Shown piece after piece: positions 1 to 9,265 of a stretch of 64,000 bases of DNA; the first letter of the stretch is position 1, and every line of letters begins with the position of its first letter. The notes beneath the pieces are model-generated. The model worked only from the letters and a program-made list of their open reading frames with translations, was not told where the DNA came from and made no database searches. The stretch is taken from the NCBI GenBank assembly GCA_964613945.1, contig CAZTJC010000005.1:1-64000 (forward strand), written 5' to 3'. Origin of the DNA: JAVVHH01 sp964613945 (lineage in GTDB: Bacteria > Pseudomonadota > Alphaproteobacteria > Acetobacterales > Acetobacteraceae). A program made the position numbers and the translations under genes.

Positions 1-2
1 AT

Positions 3-332
3 CGGTGTCGGTATCTCGAACGCCCAGGTTCGACGCTTTCCAGCGCCAAGTCGCCGTTCCGCTTGGCGTCTAAGCGGCTGTGCTTGCGGTCAAACGGCTC
101 GCTATCCCAATCGACCCCAACACACCTAATTCAAAAATCTTGGGATGAACCATCGGCGAAGCTGCCCAAGGTTCCGCCGCCAGCAGGTGGATTGACAGCG
201 GAAGGGCGCCGCAGCGGTTCGATACTCGTCGATCTTGAGCGCGATGCGGTCGTGGATCTCCTGCCCGACTGACAGGCCGAAACGGTTGCTTGCTGGCGAT
301 GCCGACCTACTCCCCGCCATACCATTCGCAAG
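3..332 (+). pseudogene. Decayed ISL3-family transposase remnant
   Basis: The frame open to 269 ends in the motif ILVDLERDAVVDLLPD, which closely matches the segment GTILVDLER..VVDLLPDR of ISL3-family transposases (family knowledge). A TGA at 270-272 replaces what is normally an Arg codon after LLPD. The same frame then continues QAETVACW, resembling the usual DRSAET..WL continuation, before more stops. Upstream of the motif the expected DDW..KG block is scrambled, with a GAT-TGA where GAT-TGG would be expected. I read this as a small, frameshifted and nonsense-mutated fragment; no terminal repeats were found. The rest of a former element could lie left of the window. Confidence 0.5.
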
Positions 333-575
333 TGAACCAAGTCCAATAGTCCCAACACATGCGTCGGGATCTTGGTCTGGTTAAGAAACGTTAGTAAAGA
401 TCACGCACTTACTTGTGCTCTGTGTATGCAACATGACAGCCCAGACGCAACCCAGGGTTGTATAAGCTGATCAGTATAGCGGAACCCGTAACGGGAGAGA
501 TCAGTTGCCGAGCATAGGCCAAGCTTGTCGAAGTGTTTCGTGAAATCGGCTGCTTTCATCGGAAGCAGGGTTCCT

Positions 576-603
576 AAATCATAGTTAAAATAAACTATAA
601 TTT
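576..603. repeat. Inverted repeat, possible operator
   Basis: Arms AAATCATAGTT (576-586) and AACTATAATTT (593-603) are complementary at 10 of 11 positions around a 6-nt AT spacer. The site lies about 170 bp upstream of the giant gene. There is no T-run after it, so an operator is more likely than an intrinsic terminator. Confidence 0.45.
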
Positions 604-686
604 GGAGCTATTAATTGCTTCTACTCTAATACTTAATTGCAGTTGCGCAGCGCAAACTGTGTGCATTTCAACAAAATCGTATAGTT

Positions 687-698
687 GTACGTTCGTAC
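687..698. promoter_or_regulatory. Short palindrome upstream of the giant gene
   Basis: GTACG-TT-CGTAC is a perfect inverted repeat with a 2-nt centre, 75 bp upstream of the ATG at 773. A dimeric regulator could bind here, but nothing in the window identifies which. Confidence 0.35.
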
Positions 699-772
699 TA
701 GATGATATGGGATGCTCATTGGCAGCACCCGTCATTACGAACAATGCAATCGATTCTCACGGGTGATAGACT

Positions 773-3700
773 ATGGCAGGCTTCAGTGTTACCGCTGGCG
801 GTTCTGGAACAATCTCGAGTAGCGGTGACTACGCTGTCTCGCTTGGGGCGTTGAGCACGCTCAATATCGCCGGAACCGCAGCAAACCCCATCACCGTTAA
901 CCTATCGTCTGTGAGCGGTGTCGGCGCCCTAGATGTCGTAAACATCTCAAATGCTCTAGTTACTTACAACGGTACAGCAGGAATCAGCGCCGTCGTCGCC
1001 TACAAGATCGGTAGCGGAGGTACTTTCACACTCGCGAGCACCGTCGGTGTGGGGGTTGGCACATCCATCGCATTCACCGGCACTAATAGTCGGCTTGTCC
1101 TCGGTAACGCTGTCAATCTGAGCCTGCTTAGCAGCGGAATATCCGGCTTTGCGCCTGGTAGCAGCATCGATGTCAGCGCGCTCGCCGCCAGCGTCTCTTA
1201 CGTGGACGGCACCGGCACCAACACAGGTGGCACGCTCAATCTGCTCAACAGCAGCGGCACGGTCGTACAGACCATTTCCCTGAGCACGGGCGAGTATGTT
1301 TCCGGTGATTTCCGCCTCACGCCGGATAGTAACGGCGGAACGATCGTCGACTTCGGCATTCACGCTACCAACGTTACCGCGTCCCCTGCGACGGGCGACC
1401 TTCGCGCTGGTAACACAGTGACGTTCGCTGTCACCATGAGCGCTCCGGTGACGATCTCTGGGGGAGTGCCGAGCCTCACCTTGAACGATGGCGGTGTCGC
1501 CACATTCAACCCAGGCCTGTCCAGCGGCACTAATCTCGTCTTCAACTATACCGTCGCCGCCGGGCAAAATACGCCAGACTTGGCCGTCACTGGAGTATCG
1601 CTCAACGGCGCGACGGTTTCGGCCGCTGGCGGAGTGCCGGTGGATCTATCGGGCGCCGCGGTCAATCCCACCGGCACGTTGCAGGTCGACACGACCGCAC
1701 CAACGATTACTTCACTGACGATGACGCCTTCCACCGCAGCATTGAACGCGGGCGGAACCGTCGCGATCACGCTGACGACCAGCGAAGCCGTCGCCGTCGC
1801 TGGCGGTGCGCCGACGCTGACGCTCAGCGATGGCGGAGTGGCGACATACGATCCACAAGCCTCCACGAACACGAGCCTGGTGTTCCGGTACACGGTGCTG
1901 GCTGGGCAAAATAGTGCCGACCTCTCCGTCAATTCCATCAACCTCGGTACCGCAACGGTCACCGATGGTGCCGGCAACCCTGCGAACCTTGCCGGCGCGG
2001 TCGGGAACCCGGCAGGTGTGGTCATCGTCGACACGGTTGCACCCACCGTAACCTCTGTCACCACCACCCCCGGTAGCGGCACGTTGATGGCCGGCCAAAG
2101 CGTTGCGTTCATGGTCTCGACCAGCGAAGCCGTGATCGTGACCGGCGGCTCCCCGACCCTGACGTTGAACGACGGTGGAACGGCTATTTATGACGCCGCC
2201 GCCTCCACGAGCAACAATCTCGTCTTCCGCCACACCGTGCTCGCCGGGCAGAACAGCGCCGACCTCGCGGTCAGCAGCCTCAACCTCAACGGCGCCAGCA
2301 TCAATGACCCGGCCGGAAATCCGCTCACGCTCGCCGGAGCGTTGACCAACCCGGCCGGCGTGCTGACGGTCGACACTACGGCACCGACTGTGTCCGGGGT
2401 CAGCATCAATCCCAGTTCGACGTCATTGGGCCTGGGCGGCGTCGCCATCATCACCGTCACGATGAGCGAGGCGGTGACGCTGGCTGGCGGTTCGCCCAGC
2501 CTGACCCTCAGCGACGGCGGCACCGCCACCTTTGATCCTTCCAGTTCGACCCAGACCTCGTTGGTGTTCCGGCACACGGTACTCGCTGGGCAGAACAGCC
2601 CCGACCTGTCGATCGCCAGCGTCGTCATGCCCACTGGCTCGACGATCACGGACGCAGCCGGCAATGCCGCGAACCTGATGGGCGCCGTCACCAACCCGAC
2701 CGGCATCCTCGTCGTCGACACCACCGCGCCGATGATCTCGAGCATCGCGACCAACCCGGGTTCCGGCGCGCTGGGCATCGGCGGCATCGTGACGTTCACC
2801 CTGTCAACGAGCGAACCGGTCACGGTTACCGGGACGCCGACGCTGACGCTCAACGATGGCGGGATTGCCTCCTACACCTCGACTGGATCCACGCCCAACA
2901 GCCTGAATTTCACCTACACAGTCGGCGCTGGACAAGACACTGCCGACCTGGCGGTGACCGCCTTGGCCCTGAACGGTGGCACCATCACCGACGCGGTTGG
3001 CAACAACGCCGATCTGTCGAACGCTGCTGGCAACCCTCCTGGTGTGCTGGTCGTAGATACGACCGCGCCCGTCGTCACCGACGTTACGGCTTCGCCGGGC
3101 AGTGCCAATTTGGGCGCCGGCCAGGTGGTTCTGTTCACTGTGTCCATGAGCGAAGGCGTCTTTGTCGATGTCACGAACGGCACGCCGAGCTTGACACTCA
3201 ACGACGGCGGTATGGCGTCGTATGTCTCCGGAGCATCTTCGGGCTCCAACCTCGTATTTAGCCACACGGTGCAGACTGGTCAGAACAGCGCCGATCTGTC
3301 GGTTTCCGCGGTCAACCTTAACGGCAGCATCATCCGCGACGGTGTCGGCAACACTGCCAATCTTGCCGGTGCCGCCCGCAATCCGCTCGGCACCCTCGTC
3401 GTCGATACCATTGCACCCACCGTGACTGGAGTGACGACCAATCCCGGCAGTGGGGCCCTGGCGGCGGGCCAGACCGTCACCTTTACCGTCGCCACCACTG
3501 AGCCAGTTAACGTTGTCGGCCAGCCGACGCTCACGCTGAATGATGGTGGCATCGCGGTCTACAATCCGACCCTTTCGACCACCACCAGCCTGGTGTTTAC
3601 TCACACAGTTGCCGCTGGACAGAATGCCGCTGACTTGGCGGTGACCGGCGTCAATCTCGGCGCCGGCGTCAGCATCGCCGATCCGGCCGGTAATGCCGCC

Positions 3701-6700
3701 GACCTGACCAATGCGGTCACCAACCCTGCTGGTGTTTTGAGTGTTGACACCGTTGCGCCGACGATTGGTGGCTTGACGACCAGTTCCGCTGCCGGTCCCC
3801 TGGGTGTTGGTCAGACCGTCACCTTCACGGCGACCGCCAGCGAGCCGATCACCGTCAGTGGTGGCACGCCCACGCTGTTGCTCAACGACGGCGGCACCGC
3901 GACATACAATCCCGGCGCGTCGAGCCTGACCACCATGGTGTTCAACTACACCGTGCAGGCCGGTCAGAACACCACCGACCTGGCCGTGACCAGCAGCAGC
4001 CTGAACGGGGCAACCGTGACGGACAGCGCCGGCAACGCCGCCGATCTGACCGGTCTGGCCGTCAACCCGGCCGGCACCCTGGTGATCGACACCACCGCAC
4101 CCACGGTCACGGGCGTCACCACCAACCCCGCCTCCGGCACCCTGCACGCCAACGACACCGTGGCGATCACCGTCACCACCAGCGAGGCCGTCACCGTGGT
4201 CGGCGGAACGCCAACGCTCACCTTGAGCGACGGCGGCATCGCCACCTACGTGTCCGGCAGCTCCACGCCAACAAGCCTGGTGTTCACCACCATCGTGCAA
4301 CCCGGCCAGAACAGCGCCGACCTGGCCATCATCGGCGTCGCCCAGAACGGCGCCACCGTGGCGGACGCCGCCGGCAACGCCGCCGGGCTGACGGGTGCCA
4401 TCGGCAACCCGGCAGGCGTGCTGGCCGTGGTCACCAACGGCACCTCGCCCACGGTCTCGAGCGTCGTGACCAGCCCTGGCTCGGGCGACCTCACCGTCGG
4501 TCAGCCCGTGACCTTCACCGTGACCATGAGCACCCCGGTCATCGTTGCCGGCGGCACGCCCACGCTGCTGCTGAGCGATGGCGGCCAGGCCGTCTTTGAT
4601 GCCACCGCCTCGAACGGCTCGAACCTGGTGTTCACCCACACCGTTCAGCCGGGCCAGAACACACCCGACCTGGCGATCCAGGGCATCAACCTCAACAACG
4701 CCACCGTCACCGACGGGCAGGGGACGTCAGCCGATCTGACCGGCTTAGTCACCAACCCGACTGGCGTGGTGATCGTCGATACTACCGCACCGACGTTGCC
4801 CACCATCACCGCCAGCACCAGCTCAGGCACCGCGTTCCTGCGTGCAGGTCAGACCGTCACCATCACCGCAACTCCCAGCGAGCCGGTGACGCTCAGCGGC
4901 GGCGTGCCGACCTTGACGTTGAACAACGGCGGCGTGGCCACCTACGACCCGTCCTCGACCAGCACCAGCCTGGTGTTCAAATACACGGTGCAGGCCGGCC
5001 AGCAGACCGGCAATCTGAGCATCTCCGGCATCGCGATGAACGGTGCGGCGCTGACCGACGCCGCAGGCAACCAGGGCAACCTGTCGCAACTGCTCGGCAA
5101 CGTGCCGGGAGCCCTGGTGGTCGACACCACGTCGCCCACGGTCGGCAGCGTCACGACCAATCCGACCGCGGCAACGATCGGCGCCGGGCAGATCGTGGCG
5201 ATCACGGTGACGATGACCGAGCCGGTCACGGTCGCTGGCGGGTCGCCGACGCTGACGCTGGATGACGGCGGCACCGCCACCTTCAACGCGTCTGCCTCCA
5301 CCGCGACCAACCTGGTGTTCACCTATACCGTGGCACCGGGCCAGAACACACCCGACCTCACGGTCACGGCGGTCAATCTCGGCGGCGCCACCATCAGCGA
5401 CAACGCCGGCAACAACGCCGACCTCACCGGCGCCGCAACCAACCCAGCAGGCACCCTAACCGTCGATACAACCCCACCAACCATCACGGCGGTTACGACG
5501 CTCCCCGGATCTGGGTCGCTGGTCCCGGGCCAGATAGTCGAGATCGACCTGGCCGTGAGTGAGGCGGTGGCCGTCACCGGAACCACACTCTCGCTGTCTC
5601 TGAGCGACGGCGGGACAGCACTCTATGATCCCTCGAATTCCACCGCGACGAAATTGGCCTTCACCCACACTGTCCAACCCGGCCAGACCAGCGCCGATCT
5701 GACGGTCACCGGCGTCAACTTGAACGGCACAACAGCGACAGACGCTGCTGGCAACACGGCCGACTTCACCGGCGCGATCGCCAACCCGCCTGGCCTGCTC
5801 GTGATCAATGGGGCGTCGACACAGGTCACCGGAGTGACGACCAACCCCGGCTCTGGTTTGGTCGGGGCGAACCAAACGGTCACGATCACCCTTTCTACAA
5901 CCACACCGGTCACGATCAGCGGTGGCACGCCGACGCTCACGCTGAATGATGGCGGTACTGCGTTCTATGATGCGGCAGCATCGGCGACAGCCGGTGCTCC
6001 GGTGTTCATCTACACCGCGGCACCCGGCGAAAACACTGCAGATCTGACCATCACTGCCGTATCCTTGAACAGCGCCACGGCCAGCGGCACTGGCGGTATT
6101 CCGGTCGACTTCTCCAATGCGGTCACCAACCCTGCTGGTGTTTTGAGTGTTGACACCGTTGCGCCGACGATTGGTGGCTTGACGACCAGTTCCGCTGCCG
6201 GTCCCCTGGGTGTTGGTCAGACCGTCACCTTCACGGCGACCGCCAGCGAGCCGATCACCGTCAGTGGTGGCACGCCCACGCTGTTGCTCAACGACGGCGG
6301 CACCGCGACATACAATCCCGGCGCGTCGAGCCTGACCACCATGGTGTTCAACTACACCGTGCAGGCCGGTCAGAACACCACCGACCTGGCCGTGACCAGC
6401 AGCAGCCTGAACGGGGCAACCGTGACGGACAGCGCCGGCAACGCCGCCGATCTGACCGGTCTGGCCGTCAACCCGGCCGGCACCCTGGTGATCGACACCA
6501 CCGCACCCACGGTCACGGGCGTCACCACCAACCCCGCCTCCGGCACCCTGCACGCCAACGACACCGTGGCGATCACCGTCACCACCAGCGAGGCCGTCAC
6601 CGTGGTCGGCGGAACGCCAACGCTCACCTTGAGCGACGGCGGCATCGCCACCTACGTGTCCGGCAGCTCCACGCCAACAAGCCTGGTGTTCACCACCATC

Positions 6701-9070
6701 GTGCAACCCGGCCAGAACAGCGCCGACCTGGCCATCATCGGCGTCGCCCAGAACGGCGCCACCGTGGCGGACGCCGCCGGCAACGCCGCCGGGCTGACGG
6801 GTGCCATCGGCAACCCGGCAGGCGTGCTGGCCGTGGTCACCAACGGCACCTCGCCCACGGTCTCGAGCGTCGTGACCAGCCCTGGCTCGGGCGACCTCAC
6901 CGTCGGTCAGCCCGTGACCTTCACCGTGACCATGAGCACCCCGGTCATCGTTGCCGGCGGCACGCCCACGCTGCTGCTGAGCGATGGCGGCCAGGCCGTC
7001 TTTGATGCCACCGCCTCGAACGGCTCGAACCTGGTGTTCACCCACACCGTTCAGCCGGGCCAGAACACACCCGACCTGGCGATCCAGGGCATCAACCTCA
7101 ACAACGCCACCGTCACCGACGGGCAGGGGACGTCAGCCGATCTGACCGGCTTAGTCACCAACCCGACTGGCGTGGTGATCGTCGATACTACCGCACCGAC
7201 GTTGCCCACCATCACCGCCAGCACCAGCTCAGGCACCGCGTTCCTGCGTGCAGGTCAGACCGTCACCATCACCGCAACTCCCAGCGAGCCGGTGACGCTC
7301 AGCGGCGGCGTGCCGACCTTGACGTTGAACAACGGCGGCGTGGCCACCTACGACCCGTCCTCGACCAGCACCAGCCTGGTGTTCAAATACACGGTGCAGG
7401 CCGGCCAGCAGACCGGCAATCTGAGCATCTCCGGCATCGCGATGAACGGTGCGGCGCTGACCGACGCCGCAGGCAACCAGGGCAACCTGTCGCAACTGCT
7501 CGGCAACGTGCCGGGAGCCCTGGTGGTCGACACCACGTCGCCCACGGTCGGCAGCGTCACGACCAATCCGACCGCGGCAACGATCGGCGCCGGGCAGATC
7601 GTGGCGATCACGGTGACGATGACCGAGCCGGTCACGGTCGCTGGCGGGTCGCCGACGCTGACGCTGGATGACGGCGGCACCGCCACCTTCAACGCGTCTG
7701 CCTCCACCGCGACCAACCTGGTGTTCACCTATACCGTGGCACCGGGCCAGAACACACCCGACCTCACGGTCACGGCGGTCAATCTCGGCGGCGCCACCAT
7801 CAGCGACAACGCCGGCAACAACGCCGACCTCACCGGCGCCGCAACCAACCCAGCAGGCACCCTAACCGTCGATACAACCCCACCAACCATCACGCGCGTC
7901 ACCGCCAGTGCGGCTACCACTGCGGTCACGGTCGGCGACGTCGTCACCTTCACGGTGGCGACGAGCGAACCGGTAACCGTGACCGGCGGCACGCCCACGC
8001 TCAGGCTTAATGACGGTGGCACCGCGGTTTACAATGCCGCGAGTTCGGGCCCGGCTGCTCTGGTATTTAGCTATGTTGTCCAACCCGACGAGAACAGTGC
8101 CGATCTGGCGGTCAACGGCCTCAACTTGAACGGCGCAACCGTGGCCGACGCAGCCGGCAACGTCGCCGATCTAAGCGGCGCTGCAGTGAATCCTGACGGT
8201 ATACTTACCGTCGATACAACACCGCCGCACACGGCAGGGGTTACGATCGGGACGACCAATGGAGGTGGCACTGACGGACAACCGGCAGTGATCCATGTCA
8301 CCACGACGAAACCGGTGACGGTGACTTCCGGCGTCCCGACACTAAGCTTGAGCAATGGCGGGACCGCGACGTACGACCCGGCGTCGTCCAATCCGACGGA
8401 TCTTGCCTTCGCCTATACTCCGCCCCCAGGCCAAAACGCTTCGGACCTAACCATCGACCGCGTGAACACCAATGGCGCCACCATCTCCGATACATCCGGC
8501 AACGTTCTGGACCTCTCGGAAATAGCGGGTCGTAGCGCCGGGAGCGTCACAATAGCACCCTCATCGAATTTGGGCGTTTATCGGTTCTTCGACAGCAACA
8601 CCGGGACGCACTTCTTCACTGCAGACATCAACGAGAAGAACCTTCTCACAACGCCGACTTCGGGTGGATACCGGCCAGATCTGGTGGAAGAAACCAACGA
8701 TTTTGGTGCTGTCGATCCGAACTCGTCCAACCCGGCGAAGGTTCAAGTGTTTCGGTTCTTCGACAGCATTCACGGTACCCATTTCTTCACCGCCAACCAG
8801 GCAGAGGCAACGGGTATCATGGACCCGAAATCGAGTTCGTTCCGTTCGGATCTCGTGTATGAGCCAAACGCTACGTTTTACGAACATGGGACACAGCAGA
8901 CCGGAGATGTTGCGGTCTACCGCTTCTTCGACACTTCTTTCGGCACCCATTTCTACACCGGCAACCAAGCGGAATTCACAGCTCTCACCACACCTGGAAC
9001 CGCGTCGTTCAGAACCGACTTGGTCTACGAGGGAGTCGGTTTCTACGCGCCGGCTGGAACCTACAAGTAA
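773..9070 (+). CDS. Giant Ig-like repeat protein with C-terminal DUF5648 modules
   Basis: This is a 2765-residue predicted extracellular or surface protein. Residues 1 to about 200 form a Gly/Ser/Thr-rich beta-type head containing GFAPGSSIDVSAL, a pattern seen in alphaproteobacterial type I-secreted repeat proteins. Residues 200 to 2595 hold 21 Ig-like units of about 114 residues. Each has the core SEPVTV.GGTPTLTLNDGG, then LVFTYTV.AGQN..DLAV, then D.AGN.ADL, and ends in VDTTAPT. Residues 2595 to 2765 hold three DUF5648-like repeats (YRFFDS..GTHFFTA, FRFFDSIHGTHFFTA, YRFFDTSFGTHFYTG). There is no Sec signal peptide and no RTX GGxGxD nonapeptide, and no secretion genes are adjacent. An adhesin or matrix role is inferred. 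Units 8-12 and 15-19 are identical copies. The start has a weak RBS, but no better in-frame start is visible. Confidence 0.85.
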   Translation: MAGFSVTAGGSGTISSSGDYAVSLGALSTLNIAGTAANPITVNLSSVSGVGALDVVNISNALVTYNGTAGISAVVAYKIGSGGTFTLASTVGVGVGTSIAFTGTNSRLVLGNAVNLSLLSSGISGFAPGSSIDVSALAASVSYVDGTGTNTGGTLNLLNSSGTVVQTISLSTGEYVSGDFRLTPDSNGGTIVDFGIHATNVTASPATGDLRAGNTVTFAVTMSAPVTISGGVPSLTLNDGGVATFNPGLSSGTNLVFNYTVAAGQNTPDLAVTGVSLNGATVSAAGGVPVDLSGAAVNPTGTLQVDTTAPTITSLTMTPSTAALNAGGTVAITLTTSEAVAVAGGAPTLTLSDGGVATYDPQASTNTSLVFRYTVLAGQNSADLSVNSINLGTATVTDGAGNPANLAGAVGNPAGVVIVDTVAPTVTSVTTTPGSGTLMAGQSVAFMVSTSEAVIVTGGSPTLTLNDGGTAIYDAAASTSNNLVFRHTVLAGQNSADLAVSSLNLNGASINDPAGNPLTLAGALTNPAGVLTVDTTAPTVSGVSINPSSTSLGLGGVAIITVTMSEAVTLAGGSPSLTLSDGGTATFDPSSSTQTSLVFRHTVLAGQNSPDLSIASVVMPTGSTITDAAGNAANLMGAVTNPTGILVVDTTAPMISSIATNPGSGALGIGGIVTFTLSTSEPVTVTGTPTLTLNDGGIASYTSTGSTPNSLNFTYTVGAGQDTADLAVTALALNGGTITDAVGNNADLSNAAGNPPGVLVVDTTAPVVTDVTASPGSANLGAGQVVLFTVSMSEGVFVDVTNGTPSLTLNDGGMASYVSGASSGSNLVFSHTVQTGQNSADLSVSAVNLNGSIIRDGVGNTANLAGAARNPLGTLVVDTIAPTVTGVTTNPGSGALAAGQTVTFTVATTEPVNVVGQPTLTLNDGGIAVYNPTLSTTTSLVFTHTVAAGQNAADLAVTGVNLGAGVSIADPAGNAADLTNAVTNPAGVLSVDTVAPTIGGLTTSSAAGPLGVGQTVTFTATASEPITVSGGTPTLLLNDGGTATYNPGASSLTTMVFNYTVQAGQNTTDLAVTSSSLNGATVTDSAGNAADLTGLAVNPAGTLVIDTTAPTVTGVTTNPASGTLHANDTVAITVTTSEAVTVVGGTPTLTLSDGGIATYVSGSSTPTSLVFTTIVQPGQNSADLAIIGVAQNGATVADAAGNAAGLTGAIGNPAGVLAVVTNGTSPTVSSVVTSPGSGDLTVGQPVTFTVTMSTPVIVAGGTPTLLLSDGGQAVFDATASNGSNLVFTHTVQPGQNTPDLAIQGINLNNATVTDGQGTSADLTGLVTNPTGVVIVDTTAPTLPTITASTSSGTAFLRAGQTVTITATPSEPVTLSGGVPTLTLNNGGVATYDPSSTSTSLVFKYTVQAGQQTGNLSISGIAMNGAALTDAAGNQGNLSQLLGNVPGALVVDTTSPTVGSVTTNPTAATIGAGQIVAITVTMTEPVTVAGGSPTLTLDDGGTATFNASASTATNLVFTYTVAPGQNTPDLTVTAVNLGGATISDNAGNNADLTGAATNPAGTLTVDTTPPTITAVTTLPGSGSLVPGQIVEIDLAVSEAVAVTGTTLSLSLSDGGTALYDPSNSTATKLAFTHTVQPGQTSADLTVTGVNLNGTTATDAAGNTADFTGAIANPPGLLVINGASTQVTGVTTNPGSGLVGANQTVTITLSTTTPVTISGGTPTLTLNDGGTAFYDAAASATAGAPVFIYTAAPGENTADLTITAVSLNSATASGTGGIPVDFSNAVTNPAGVLSVDTVAPTIGGLTTSSAAGPLGVGQTVTFTATASEPITVSGGTPTLLLNDGGTATYNPGASSLTTMVFNYTVQAGQNTTDLAVTSSSLNGATVTDSAGNAADLTGLAVNPAGTLVIDTTAPTVTGVTTNPASGTLHANDTVAITVTTSEAVTVVGGTPTLTLSDGGIATYVSGSSTPTSLVFTTIVQPGQNSADLAIIGVAQNGATVADAAGNAAGLTGAIGNPAGVLAVVTNGTSPTVSSVVTSPGSGDLTVGQPVTFTVTMSTPVIVAGGTPTLLLSDGGQAVFDATASNGSNLVFTHTVQPGQNTPDLAIQGINLNNATVTDGQGTSADLTGLVTNPTGVVIVDTTAPTLPTITASTSSGTAFLRAGQTVTITATPSEPVTLSGGVPTLTLNNGGVATYDPSSTSTSLVFKYTVQAGQQTGNLSISGIAMNGAALTDAAGNQGNLSQLLGNVPGALVVDTTSPTVGSVTTNPTAATIGAGQIVAITVTMTEPVTVAGGSPTLTLDDGGTATFNASASTATNLVFTYTVAPGQNTPDLTVTAVNLGGATISDNAGNNADLTGAATNPAGTLTVDTTPPTITRVTASAATTAVTVGDVVTFTVATSEPVTVTGGTPTLRLNDGGTAVYNAASSGPAALVFSYVVQPDENSADLAVNGLNLNGATVADAAGNVADLSGAAVNPDGILTVDTTPPHTAGVTIGTTNGGGTDGQPAVIHVTTTKPVTVTSGVPTLSLSNGGTATYDPASSNPTDLAFAYTPPPGQNASDLTIDRVNTNGATISDTSGNVLDLSEIAGRSAGSVTIAPSSNLGVYRFFDSNTGTHFFTADINEKNLLTTPTSGGYRPDLVEETNDFGAVDPNSSNPAKVQVFRFFDSIHGTHFFTANQAEATGIMDPKSSSFRSDLVYEPNATFYEHGTQQTGDVAVYRFFDTSFGTHFYTGNQAEFTALTTPGTASFRTDLVYEGVGFYAPAGTYK
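3708..5488 (+). repeat. Intragenic duplicated block, copy 1
   Basis: This 1781-bp segment encodes Ig-like units 8-12 plus unit edges. It recurs at 6114-7894 with a constant offset of 2406 bp (802 codons, seven units), so the reading frame is kept. I found no differences when comparing by eye, synonymous sites included. Identity stops abruptly on both sides: gacctgaCC versus gacttctCC on the left, and ACGgc versus ACGcg on the right. Confidence 0.9.
6114..7894 (+). repeat. Intragenic duplicated block, copy 2
   Basis: This is the second copy of the 3708-5488 block, encoding units 15-19. The two units between the copies (13 and 14, within 5489-6113) are diverged from every other unit. The duplication is therefore not a simple homogeneous tandem array. 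A recent block duplication, gene conversion or an assembly artefact could each produce it. Confidence 0.9.
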
Positions 9071-9080
9071 CCAGAACAAG

Positions 9081-9113
9081 ACTGCTGGTTTCGATTATGT
9101 CGAAATCAGCAGT
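9081..9113 (+). terminator. Stem-loop after the giant gene
   Basis: ACTGCTGGTTTCGA (9081-9094) and TCGAAATCAGCAGT (9100-9113) form a 14-bp stem with one G-U pair and a 5-nt loop, starting 10 bp after the stop codon. No U-tract follows, so it is either a weak or factor-assisted terminator or a 3'-end-stabilising hairpin. Confidence 0.6.
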
Positions 9114-9265
9114 AACCCTTGTCGCTGAATCGACAAGTTCCCGCTGCAAGGGTGTAGGTATGTATCTATTCGGGAAGTGATTTGCCCGTATCGGAGCACG
9201 ATTTGAGCGACGCTGAACCTCAGAGGTGCGGTGCACCGCCATGGCTGCTTACTCGGCTAACCGGG

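Larger units (their letters stand above)
333..772 (+). promoter_or_regulatory. AT-rich leader of the giant repeat gene
   Basis: About 440 bases without a gene separate the transposase remnant from the giant gene. The stretch from roughly 570 to 720 is strikingly AT-rich compared with everything downstream. It contains an imperfect dyad at 576-603 and a second dyad at 687-698. I see no convincing small ORF. The ribosome-binding site before the ATG at 773 is weak (GGGTGA about 10 nt upstream). The composition fits an acquired promoter region or an H-NS-like target, which is inference. Confidence 0.5.

Noticed and set aside
2804..7045. Long leftward open frames of 611 and 529 codons antisense to the giant gene
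   Set aside because: They are low-complexity Gly/Asp/Arg/His shadows of the GC-rich repeats, duplicated with the sense repeats, with no family match or RBS.
3708..7894. CRISPR-like or transposon-borne repeat
   Set aside because: The repeat is in-frame coding sequence with unit length of about 342 bp and no terminal inverted repeats or spacers.
773..9070. RTX calcium-binding toxin or T1SS hemolysin assignment for the giant protein
   Set aside because: No GGxGxDxUx nonapeptides are visible; the tail is DUF5648-like instead.
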